Source: Fulvia fulva
Lineage: Eukaryota; Ascomycota; Dothideomycetes; Mycosphaerellales; Mycosphaerellaceae
Reading direction: 5' to 3'
DNA length: 64,000 nt
NCBI RefSeq assembly: GCF_020509005.1
Contig: NC_063012.1
Location: forward strand, 3,162,001-3,226,000
Shown: one piece after another, positions 33,294 through 43,234 of the stretch
Layout: every line of letters starts with the position of its first letter
How positions within the stretch are numbered: position 1 is the first letter of the stretch
Translations under genes and position numbers: made by a program
Notes under the pieces: model-generated
Seen by the model: the letters and a program-made list of their open reading frames with translations, nothing else
Databases searched by the model: none
What the model was told of the DNA's origin: nothing

Positions 33294-35063
33294 ATGGGTG
33301 TAGCTCTGCAGATGTTCGCTATGGCGAACGCTGCGTCGCTTCTCCTCCAATGGTACGCGCCACAGTACTCATTTGGCACCATCAAGACAGCTCTGCTACT
33401 GTTCCTTGCCCAGTTCTTCGGTTATCAGCTTTATAACATATTGCTCTATCCACGCTTCGTAAGCCCGCTGCGACACCTACCACAAGCTCCAAATCCACAT
33501 TGGCTATGGGGCCAAACAGGACGCATCATGAAAGAGCCCTCGGGTGTGCCGATGCGTACCTGGACCGAAAATGTGACCAACAACGGCCTGATTAGCTATT
33601 CAGTCTGGTTCCGGGAGAGAGTTCTCGTTACTACGCCAGCTGCCTTGGGAGAGGTTCTAGTCACGAAGAACTACGATTTTGTCAAGCCGCCGCAGTTTCG
33701 TAACGGGCTGGGAAAGATTTTGGGCATCGGTATTTTGCTTGCTGAGGGCGATGAGCACAAGCTACAGCGGAAGAACCTTATGCCAGCATTTGCCTTCAGG
33801 CACGTAAAGGACATTTATCCCGTGTTCTGGAACAAGTCCAGGGAGCTCGTCAGGTGTCTGGCCGCGGCATCGAAGTCTGGCGAATCGGTCTCAGAGAAGC
33901 ATGTGTCGGACAAAGACGCGGAAGACGCGAGCCCGCAGCAGCACGAGGCTGGTGCTGTTGATGTAGGCAGCTGGTCGAGCCGTGCTACTCTTGACATTAT
34001 CGGGCTCAGTGGCATGGGGCAGGATTTCAATTCGCTCCAGGACCCCGACAATAAGTTGAACCGAACGTATCGCGATATCTTCAACCCTGGCAGGACTGGA
34101 CGCATTCTGCAACTACTGGGCATCTTTTTGCCGTTCTGGCTCGTGAGCAGGCTCCCGATCAAGCGAAACCACGAGCTCAACGAGGCTAATGCCTACATCA
34201 AACAAGTTTGCCGTGATCTGATATCGAAGAAGCACCAAGCTCTAGATTCAGAGAAGGGCAGAGCAGAAGTCGACATTCTTTCTGTAGCACTCGAGTCAGG
34301 CGGTTTCAAAGATGAAGAGCTCGTGAACCAAATGATGACGTTTCTGGTAAGTAAGGTTACATACAGAAGCCATGCTGCGTGACAAGAACTGGCTTCTACT
34401 TCCTTTCTGGAAAACGACGCCAATTTCCCTTTCTTTCAGGTCGCCGGACACGAAACCACCGCTACAGCTATGATCTGGGCAATGCTCATGCTGTGCAAAC
34501 ATCCCGACGTTCAACAAAAGCTTCGTGACAAGATACGAACCAGTATTCCGACACTAAACGACGAAATCACAGCCAGTCAGATCGACGATTGTCACTACTT
34601 GCAAGCAGTGTGCTCAGAAGTCCTGCGGCTATGGGCGCCAGTATCGATGACAATGCGAGTTGCCGACCGCGACACAGTTATTGCTGGCGAGGCAATTCCC
34701 AGAGGCATGACTGTCATCCTGTGTCCGTGGGCCATCAACACCTCAAAGCATCTTTGGGGTGAAGATGCCATGGAGTTCAAGCCAGAGCGTTGGCTGAATG
34801 CTGATGGCAAAGCCAATGCTAAAGGAAGTGCCGAGTCAAACTACGCGTTCTTGACTTTCCTACACGGTCCTCGCAGCTGCATCGGGCAGAAATTTGCACA
34901 AGCTGAGTTTGCGTGCATTCTGGCTGCTTGGATCGGGAGGTATGAGACCACCTTTGAGGTAGGTAGCCCTCTTGCAACGGGTGAGCCTGAAATCAAGGGC
35001 GGTGTGACGAGCAAGCCTAAGGGCGGCCTGTGGTGTAAGCTGAAGGAGGTACCAGGCTGGTAA
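33294..35063 (+). CDS. Cytochrome P450 monooxygenase
   Basis: Microsomal heme-thiolate monooxygenase; substrate unknown. Exons 33294-34346 and 34440-35063 are joined in phase 0 by a 93-bp GT-AG intron and give 558 residues. The N-terminus is hydrophobic (TIKTALLLFLAQFFGYQLYN), an ER anchor. Hallmarks: the I-helix oxygen-binding AGHETT (353-358, right after the intron), the K-helix EVLRL (ExxR), FKPERWLN, and the heme loop FLHGPRSCIGQ with the axial Cys498. All catalytic elements are intact. A Ser/Glu/Asp-rich insert of about 30 residues lies near residue 200 (KSGESVSEKHVSDKDAED). It is of the class E, CYP4/CYP3-like group. Its neighbours, a regulator and an FAD oxidoreductase, make a small pathway possible but not shown. 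Confidence 0.96.
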
Positions 35064-35202
35064 AGGTCACTGCGCTGTGAAACTGCGGCAACACAGCACG
35101 CAACTATCCTACGATAAGGCGTGAGTATAAGACCAACAGTATTGCTTACAAGCTTCGCTGTCATACAAAAGAATTGCTACTCAAACAAGAATCCTACTTC
35201 GT

Positions 35203-36340
35203 CTAATCGTAGTAGCATGCCTCGGGCTTATGCACGCACGTCTTGCCGCTCGAATTCGATTTCAGCACAATCTTAGGATCTTTCTCTGACGCTTTGACAT
35301 CCTTTCCGTCAACTTTCTTACCCTCGGTAAGCACCTCGACCACCTTGCCGTCAACGAAGCCAGGCAGAGCCTTCCAATGCGCATCCTGTCCTTCCTTTGG
35401 CAGACGATCGGCGGAACCCTGCTGTGCTGGAGCTTCGTCTTTCATGTGCTTGGAGCCCACAGTTCCGTCGCCTGTGTTAGACTTGTTCTTGCTGTTACCC
35501 GAGTTATCCTTCTGCTTCTTAGAAGACCCGTTGGACTGCTTGCCACCTTTGCGCTTGTCGCCGGCTTGAGGATCATTCTCTTGATCCTCGTCGATTTCAT
35601 CGTCTTCATGAACATCGTTGTGGTTGTCTGCGGCACCAGCTTCACCTTCGACTTCTTCATTTCCACACATGTCAACATCAGCTTCACCGTCGTCAACATA
35701 ATCTTCCTCTCCCTCTGGGTTGCCGTTCTCATCGGCTTGGTTACCGTTGTCGTCATCATTCTTCTCTCCGTTCTTCTGGTCGCCTTGGTTATTCTTTGGG
35801 GTCTTGTTTTGAGACTGCTTTTGGCCGTTGCTTTGGCTCTTGTCGGACTTGCTACTGCCATTCTTCTCATGATTTTCGTCCGCAGCCTTTTTCCTGCTCT
35901 CGTTGGCCTTGTCAGTGTTGGCAACATATTGCTTGCCCTCCTTACTGCCTTCCTGCTTCTTCTGATCTGTATCCTCCTTCTCTTGCTCAGACATGTTCTC
36001 CCAAGCCTTCCTGGGCAGATAACGCTTTTCAGTGCCATCGTCTTTCTTGGCACTGCCAGAGCCTTCTTTCGTCTGCCATTCTTCACCGGTCCAGTTGTCG
36101 AGGTGCTTCTGAGACTCATCCTTCTGGTCCTTGTCGGTAGTATAGCCTCCTCCGCGATTCTTGTACTCCTTGGCCATCATTTGAGCCTACTACATCGTTA
36201 GACATAATCCATCGCCGCAAGGTCGAGCTTACCTTTCGAGCGCTCCATTGTCCAGGTTGTCCGCCCTTGTCGCTTTCCTGGATCTCTTCCTTGACTTGAT
36301 CCCTCAAGTTCGGATCAGTGTACTTGCCCTTCGGAGGCAT
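35203..36340 (-). CDS. Low-complexity acidic protein with N-terminal DUF5872-type and C-terminal HVA1-TUDOR-type regions
   Basis: Exons 36340-36233 and 36186-35203 are joined in phase 0 by a 46-bp GT-AG intron; 363 residues. Exon 1 encodes MPPKGKYTDPNLRDQV and GGQPGQWSARK, and exon 2 continues AQMMAKEYKNRGGGYTT. This N-terminal block is conserved in many fungal proteins and in my reading corresponds to DUF5872. The centre (about 110-265) is highly charged, Asn/Asp/Glu/Lys/Gly-rich and disordered. The last 65 residues (LPGFVDGKVVEVLTEGKKVD and DPKIVLKSNSSGKTCVHKPE) match the hypervirulence-associated TUDOR type of small beta-barrel. The family name comes from a fungal study; it does not by itself make this a virulence factor. 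Probable role: chromatin or stress-related, unproven. It is the last gene before the repeat island. Confidence 0.82.
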
Positions 36341-36840
36341 CGTATAACAAGATGTGACAGAGTATGTAGAATGTGGGGTTTCGACGAGAGTGACTTGATG
36401 ATACTCGCTACGCGAAACGATCGTGCTGGTCTCTTTCCTCATGGAGTGGTACAAAAGGTGGACTAGGACCTACTCTTTGTATGTCTACACCCAGCCTCGT
36501 AATAGTATCGCGGGCTCCCAAACCATACATGTAAGGCTCCGCGTGATGTCACCAGGACGCAGTCGATTATGCTTGGTGTCCATGACGAACAGGATGCACG
36601 AAGTTCGGAACGGTGGTTGATCGAATCTTGATCAAAGACCCGATCGCGCTTGCCTGGACTAAGTCTAGCTCTTGCTTGATCTGCACGATCAGATCGTGCC
36701 CTTGCATAGCTTAAACTCTATCTCCAAGATTTCAATAATGTGCGACGCGATGCGGCGGCTTCTGATATAATGTCCTAGCGTAGATTTTTAGCTTCCGGAC
36801 ACTACCCTATCGGATATTCGTTGCCGTAAGACACACCGAG
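36341..36840. other. Promoter of the last gene and transition to repeat-rich DNA
   Basis: Ordinary CpA/TpG frequency up to about 36.8 kb, then a sudden loss of these dinucleotides. A perfect 17-bp palindrome (GCACGATC-A-GATCGTGC) lies at 36683-36699. No gene seen. Confidence 0.55.
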
Positions 36841-37170
36841 ATGTATCCGTTAGTGTAAGCTACAATCTCTATACCTATTATATCGTTAGCTAAGGTATAA
36901 TTACCTTCCGTATAACCGTATTACTAGATTAATGTATATTTATCCTTCCGATTATCGTTATAGCTCCGCCCATTACTTAGTAGTAGTAGCCCTCACTTAT
37001 CAATCTACTCTATAATCTTACTCATATTATTAGTAACCGTATTCGATATAGTAAGCGGTATCTATTTCTACCTACTTCTAATACTTAGGTTATAAGGAGG
37101 CTCGAGGAAGATCGAAGGGTAGATACTACTCTACGAGTAATATACGAGCCTAAGGACTTTACTAATATTA
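36841..37170. repeat. RIP-mutated repeat remnant of unknown type
   Basis: About 330 bp almost free of CpA and TpG, rich in TA and with CpG retained. No protein match could be made by eye. It borders the tail of the LINE to its right and is probably the element into which that LINE inserted. Confidence 0.5.
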
Positions 37171-37527
37171 ATAGATAGATAGATTATTCATTTGCCTGTT
37201 TTGGTGCCTCTTGGACCATGCAGGTCTCTCGCTATAGAGTATATTTATGTAGGTAGGAAACCCGAGTAACGGGTGAAAACCTCCTCTCCCTCTCCTTGGA
37301 TTTGTCCTTCTCTTGTTCTTCCCGTTTCCCTCCCTTTAGGGTGCGCTAGTGTCATGGTTTTTACCCTGTGACTACCTTGCCCGCGGCCCTAGTTCTGTCC
37401 TCCTCTTCATTCCCTGTTCCTCTATCCTCCTCCTTATCTCCTCCTCCTTTCTCTCTTCCTCCCTCTTCTCAACCCATCTCTCTGTTTCCACTACAAGAGA
37501 GAACTGTTCAAGGTAGTTCTCCGACAG

Positions 37528-40500
37528 GATTCACCTTGTTACCCTTTGTATGTCTCGTTTGTTCTTGATAATGGCTTGGTACTGCCTATCTCTTGCCTTT
37601 GCTCTCCATAGACTCCTCCCTCTGACCCACTCCTTGCAGACTAGGACCATGTGCTCCGGGTTCTGGGACAGGTAGCCACATGGGCAGCTCTTGGATTCAT
37701 GTCCTGGGACTCTTCTTTGATGCAAGTATGCCCTAAGCCCAATGTGCTCAGAACGGATCTGGATGGCTATACTTGCTTCTGCCCTCTTCAGGTCCTTGTA
37801 GATGTAGTAGTTGTACCTTCCAAATGTTCTTGCTGCTAGTGGGGCCCCTGGTCTTACGTGCTGTTGGCTCCAGTTTTTTTCCCAGAGGTATCCTGCAATT
37901 TGCTCAGCTTGGCTTTGTTTCTTCTTGTCTTTGTCTCTTGAGCTGGCTTGGCCTCTGTGGGCCTCCCCTTGTTCAAGGGCTGCCGTGATCTCTTGAAATG
38001 TTGCAAGGTCTCTTTCCTTTTGTGGGATCATGTGTGGCCTGTTGGGTCTCCTCTTCCTTGTACATTGGGTTCTGATCTTTAGTGTGGCTGCTTAGATGGC
38101 TCCCTGTACTTGGTATGCAGATGTCCTGCCTGCATATTGGCTCCTTAGGCCTTAGAGGTATTCTTCGATAGGAGCAGTTCCTGACTCCATTTCCAATGTC
38201 TTGTAGGGAGTTGACTTGTAGGCCCTAAGTACTCTCTTCAGGCAGGCTGCTTGGGCTCTGTTAAGGGGTTCCTCAATCCTCTTTAGGGTGTGCTTTGCTG
38301 CTGCCCAGACTGCTGCTCTATACATCATTGCAGGTTTGACAATAGCCTTGTACATGATCCTTGCCTTAGAGAAGGTTGCGCCCTATGTGGAGGCTGTAAG
38401 CCTTTCTATAGACTGTCTGTTTGTGTCTGCTCTTGCCTGAGCCTTCTTTACCTGTGGACCCCAGCTAAGCTTTGGGTCCAGCCATATCCCTAGGACCCTG
38501 AGTTCCTGTGTAGGGTGAGTTTCAAAGCCCTGGATCTGTACTGTTGCCTGCAAATTGTGTTTTGTCTTTGCCCTGCTGAAGTGGATAAGCTGGTACTTGT
38601 CTAGTGCAAATTTTGCCCCGTGTTCCCTTGCCCATTTCTCGCACTGTTTATGTCTTTCCTCGAGGAGGTTGCAGTTGTGTTCTGTGGAGTCTGACCATAC
38701 TAGGATGTTTATGTTATCTATAAATCCTGATGCTGTAGTGTTTGTTGTCTCCAGGAGTGGCATTAGGTCTCCCATAAAGAGGAGGAAGAGGATTGGTGAG
38801 AGTGTGGATCCTTGTGGGATCCCTGTGCGTGCTATTGGTGTCTGTAGGGCCTTGTAGGTTCCAAGGAGGATTTGGGTTGTTCTGTTTTGGAGGAATGATT
38901 GCACAAATGTGACGATCTATGTTGGGATAGCCTTCTGTTTTAGGATGTGGATGAGCCTAGTATAGGAGACATTGTCGAAGGCTCCTGATATGTCAAGTGA
39001 GAGCAGTGATGCTACTCTATTGTTGCTATAGTGCCAGATGTGTCTTATCTGTTCTGTAATTAGCTCCACTGCTGTAAGGGTGGATCTCTTTCTCCTGCCC
39101 CCCATCTGTGTTGCTGGGAGGAGGTTATGTTCCTCCACAATCTCTGTAAGCCTCTGAGCAATGATCTTTTCAAGGAGCTTTCCTATTGTGTTCAGCAATG
39201 CAATTGGCCTATATGACTTTAGTTTGGTGTAGTCCTCTTTCTGGGGTTTCCTTAGGACACATGTGAGGGATTGTTTGAAGATCCCTGGGCAATAGCCTTG
39301 TGCCATACATTAGGTGAAGATTGGTGCCAGTACTGGGGTGATAAGGTCTCTACATGCCTTCAGGTAGCAGTTAGGGATCTTGTCCGGGCCTGGGGCCTTG
39401 TTTCCCTTGAGTTTCTTAATGACTCCCTCAATCTCCTTAGCATCTACATGCCAGCTAGCCTCTCTTGGTTGTGGGATGTGAGCTCCTGGGATGTTGCTGA
39501 GATCTGCCTCCACCTGGGTCCCAAAGAAATGGCTTGCAAATGCCTCTGCCTTCCCCTTAAGAGTGGTTTGCACCTGTCCTCTCTGGTCTTGTATCAGGGG
39601 AAACTGGGGTAGGGAGTTCTTCTCATCTTCGGGCTTCCTTGCCCACTTAGCTAGCCTCCAGATTTGTTCTGGATGTTCTGTGATCATCCCAACAGTGGAC
39701 CTCCATTCTTGCTGTTTGTCCCTCCTAATCTGTGCTTTCTTGGCTTGGCAGGCATTGTTATAGGTCTCCCAATTGGCCTGGGTACGTTGTTGCTCCCATC
39801 TTCTCCTTGCCCTTCTTGCGTCCTTGACCTTGGTTGTGCATTTATGTGTCCAGTATGTCTTCTGGTATAGTGATCACCTCTTCTTGGGTATGTGGGCTTG
39901 GGCTGCTCTCTCTATGGCTGTCACTAGTTGTGTGGCAGCCTGGTCAATCCCCTCTGTTGTGTACAAGTTGTCTATGTTCACCCATTCAAGTTCACCCTCT
40001 AGCTGTTCCTGCACTAGTGACCAGTTGGCCTTTTTCCAGTTGAGCTTCTCTTCTGGCTCCCTCTCTTCCTCAACCGTGAGCTGGATGTCCGTCTGGATTG
40101 GGAGGTGATCCGATGAGGACTCAAGGTGGCTACTCACTTTGCAACTCTCCACCTTCTGTGTCAGGGCATGGGACATAAAACACAGGTCTAGTGTGCTAGA
40201 GCTGTTGTTTCTTGCCTATGTTTGTGTTCCCTTTGGTGTGACTAGGCCTAGCTGGGCTGTCTCCATCTGGCTAATAAGCCTGCCTGCTAGGAAGTGGTGT
40301 GCTGGGGAGAAGTCTGATCCCCATGTTGGGTGATGGAGGTTGAAGTCCCCAACCACTATGTTCTGGGCTTGTTGACTTATTGCCTCTGGAAGTCTTTCCA
40401 ATGTGTTTAGCTGTGTGCTACTCCTAGACTCTGGGGGTGGGTTATACACACTGTGGACCAGGATCTGGCCATGTGATGTCGTTAGTTGTATTGTGGTAAT

Positions 40501-40782
40501 GTCCCTGTCAGCCCTTGGCAAGGCTTGCCAGTCCTCAGTTGACACCTTCTTGCTGATGTAGATGCAGGACCTTGGGAATCCCTCTGTTCTGTTGACCACT
40601 GAGTGATACTCTGGGCTCTTCACTGTTAAGGGGATTCTGGTATGTGGGCTAATCCATGGTTCTTGTATTGCCACAATGTGGTGTACCTCTGGGTCCAGGG
40701 CTTGCAGGAAGCTCCTCTAGACCTTGTCCTTGCTTTTATTGACATTGTACTGAATGATGGTTAGCTTGTTGGTGTGAGGCAT
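37528..40782 (-). pseudogene. LINE-A ORF2 (endonuclease + reverse transcriptase), multiple stops
   Basis: It starts MPHTNKLTIIQYNVNKSKDK at 40782. The AP-type endonuclease is visible (IIQYNVN, AIQEPW, VVGDFNLHHPTWG, SSDHLPI). Then the reverse transcriptase: KAPGPDKIPN, YRPIALLNTIGKLLEKI, LSLDISGAFDNVSY, GIPQGSTLSPILFLLFM, and the active-site region GFIDNINIL in which the usual Asp-Asp pair reads Asp-Asn. A C-terminal Cys/His motif (SCPCGYLSQNPEHMVLVC) follows. In-frame stops lie at about 40717, 40215, 39874, 39310, 38917, 38383, 38152, 38094 and 37531. An RNase H domain is not apparent. Confidence 0.85.
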
Positions 40783-42059
40783 TAGGACATGGGTGTGTCT
40801 GGCTGGTCATGTGGTTGGTTATAGGGCTGGTTCTCCTGGCTTTGTTGCTCTATCTGTTCCGACTCCTCCCGCTGGCTCCCTATCATCTGGTGTATCTTCA
40901 TCTGTCTATTGCTTTGTCCTGCTCTGAACAGGTGTGTTGGCCTCCCCATTGCAGGTATCAGCTCATCTTGCGGCCTTAGTCTCTTGTTTGGGTGAAAGGT
41001 CCTTGCTGGCTGGTCTTTTTCCCCCACTAAGAATCTTGTAGGAGTTGTTACTCTTGCTTCCCTCGCCTTCCACTGGGCTGCAAGTCTAGCTAGACATTGG
41101 TTTGACCATGCTGGATGTTTCCTTCCGCAAGCTGCACATCTCGTGTCTTCCTTCTTCTTCTGGCACTCCTGGGTTACGTGATCACCAGCACAGTGGGAGC
41201 AGACTAGTGTAGGTCTGTTACACTTTGGGGCAATATTGCCATACTGTTGACACTTAAAACATTGGAGGACTCTGTGGTTACTCTGATGTATCTCTGCTTC
41301 AAGTCTCTCGTAGTCCCAGAATAGTCCTTGGTCTAGAACCTTGTTTGCCTGGGCTGCAGTTCCTACCCATAAGATGAGAGATGAGGCCTTCTTAGTCTCT
41401 TCAATCTTCTTCCTGACCCATGCCACTTTTATGATCTGTAGTCCTGGGACTGTTGCTTGGTTTTGTCTCTGAAGGCTTGGCATGTCTTCTTATATGTTGA
41501 AGGATCTTGGGATTCTATGTGCAATGACTATGTATTGCTGATGGGAGACCTTTGCTGTCTTGCCAATCTTTAGTGTCCATTCCTTGTTCATCTCTAGGGT
41601 CTTCTTGTCCTGTGTGTGGGCTGTAAACAGTCTTACCCCTCTATTGTCTGCCTTTGCTCCTACTACCTCCTTCATCCCAAGCTTTTCTACTATCTCCCTT
41701 CCTGTCATCTTGCCTACCTCTTCCTTCTCCTGCTGGTCTGTGATATGTATGCGGACTACCGTGCTTTGGGGGGCTAGTGGGGGGCTCGTTGCTACTACAG
41801 CATATGTCTTTAGGCCTTGGGCCAGCCTTGGGTCTTTCTAGAAGGTGTTTCTTGTCGCTTCGATTACTCTATTAATCGTAGTTCCTGTTTGTTGTTTGAG
41901 TGCTTTCAGTCCCCCGAGGAGCTCACTTATTACCCCTTTTAGTGCTCTTTCTGGGAATTGTCCCTCTTCTGCCACTACTATCTCCTCTGCCTTTCTACAA
42001 AGCATTCCCCATTCATCTCCTCCTCGTTCTCTGTCTCTTTCCGTCGCCGTCGTCGCCAT
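40782..42059 (-). pseudogene. LINE-A ORF1 (gag-like, zinc knuckles), two stops
   Basis: RNA-binding nucleocapsid-like protein of the LINE. It begins MATTATERDRERGGDEWG and is interrupted by stops at about 41838 (TAG) and 41490 (TAA). The C-terminal half holds a Cys-rich region: CFKCQQYGNIAPKC (a CCHC knuckle in which the His position is Asn), CSHCAGDHVTQEC (intact) and CAACGRKHPAWSNQC. A Gln-rich tail precedes the TAA at 40784-40782, which overlaps the ORF2 start. Confidence 0.85.
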
Positions 42060-42169
42060 TCCGAGTCCTCAGGGGTTGATCGTTCCGCGTTATCTATATA
42101 GGGATTTAGTTAGAGGATGCTTCCAGTACGTAGTTTAGCCGGTAGTTAACTAGTCTTTCCTTAAGTTCC

Positions 42170-42325
42170 TATAATAGGAAGTATAGGTCGATTATGCTCG
42201 TACTTATACGTGCCTTCTACGTCTCTATTCTCTTTAGGGTTACTAGAGCTATTCCGTATCGTGTAGTTATATCGAGTAGCTATCCTCCTAGGAACGTATA
42301 TAGGGCAGTAAAGTCGAGCCCCTAC
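42170..42325 (-). mobile_element. LINE-E fragment, left part (endonuclease region)
   Basis: RIP-mutated stretch whose base order resembles the LINE-A endonuclease near 40210-40330 (for example ...TTTAGGGTTACTAGA against TTTGGTGTGACTAGG). It stops exactly where the Gypsy-1 LTR begins. A similar endonuclease frame continues at 49342 on the other side of Gypsy-1. The left boundary is approximate. Confidence 0.5.
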
Positions 42326-42525
42326 TGTCACGGCAGCTTTGCAAGTGGAAGATTCGGATCGGGTCACGTGACTTGTAATCACGTGACTTTGATGACTAAG
42401 CTCGGCCCGAGCGCGACCTCGGCTTCCCTTAAGAAGCCCTCTCTCTCTTAGAACTACCTTCTCTCTTTAGCTATCGACTTCGTTAATAAACCACTACTAT
42501 ACTCGCCTACTATAGCCTCGTAACA
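42326..42525 (+). repeat. Gypsy-1 5' LTR
   Basis: 200 bp, begins TGTCACGGCAGC and ends CTCGTAACA (TG...CA ends). It keeps two CACGTGAC motifs and many CpA/TpG dinucleotides, so it is less mutated than the body. Confidence 0.85.
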
Positions 42526-42623
42526 CTTCGATAGCTCTATAATAAGGATGCTACTATATATAGCGCCGCTTACAAAAAAAGCCGCGACTCCGCGTACTCG
42601 AAGCCGCGATATCGCGTATCTTC

Positions 42624-42649
42624 GGAAGTCGCGATATATAGCGACTTCC
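42624..42649. repeat. Hairpin in the Gypsy-1 leader
   Basis: GGAAGTCGC, 8-bp loop, GCGACTTCC: a perfect 9-bp stem about 100 bp after the 5' LTR, next to another imperfect palindrome with CGCGATATCGCG. Leader hairpins of LTR elements can act in RNA dimerisation or packaging; here that is only a possibility. Confidence 0.6.
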
Positions 42650-43234
42650 TTAGTACTAGCGATAGGTAGCGTAGTGCTCTTTTCTTAGAAGCCGCCGCTT
42701 AAGGTATAACTTATATTATAGCTAGAGTAAACGGCTATAGCGGCGATAATACTTAACGTATTAGTCGCCTAGCTAGACTTACTCAAAACTTAGAACTCTT
42801 TACCCGAGCCGACGAATATACGTAGTTAGACGACAAGATAGTTAGACTCGATCCTACTAAGTACGCCGAATAGTAGCGGGCGATCCTCGACGAGTTACTA
42901 GAAGAGGAGGAAGAAGGTAATCGGATATAGGAGATTCCGGACTACTTCTACCTCGCGGATCTTATTCGAGACTCGGATATTACTACCTATCGGAAGGCTA
43001 ACGGAGAGTAGGATAAGGCTCGCTAGGACTTCGCGGTCGATATTACGGATAGCTAAGGCCTAAGCTCGACCTTACGTATTCCTCTCGATTAGCTAAGTAT
43101 ACTCGACTCGGCTTCCTTACGTTATTAAGTTTAAAACTGACCGGAAGCTATATTATATACGCTCCGAAGACTCGAGGTTAACTATCGCTAAGCTATCCTA
43201 GATAGAGCGGCGTTATAGAAAGCTAACGAGCTAA

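Larger units (their letters stand above)
37171..42060 (-). mobile_element. LINE-A: Tad-like non-LTR retrotransposon, lightly mutated
   Basis: About 4.9 kb on the minus strand. The 3' end (left) is an (ATCT)n tail at 37171-37185, preceded by a 3' UTR. ORF1 lies at 42059-40782 and ORF2 follows from 40782. The 5' end is not sharply defined, because only a few bases past the ORF1 ATG can be assigned. CpA/TpG levels are ordinary, unlike the flanks, so this is a younger insertion. About ten in-frame stops interrupt the two ORFs and most are TAG/TAA of the kind CpA-to-TpA mutation creates. The element is therefore inactive by coding but structurally nearly complete. Confidence 0.88.

Noticed and set aside
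35377..36201. 274-codon plus-strand open frame rich in Leu/Val/Ile
   Set aside because: Antisense of the acidic low-complexity HVA1-TUDOR-type gene; the hydrophobic look is a by-product of complementing Glu/Asp/Lys codons.
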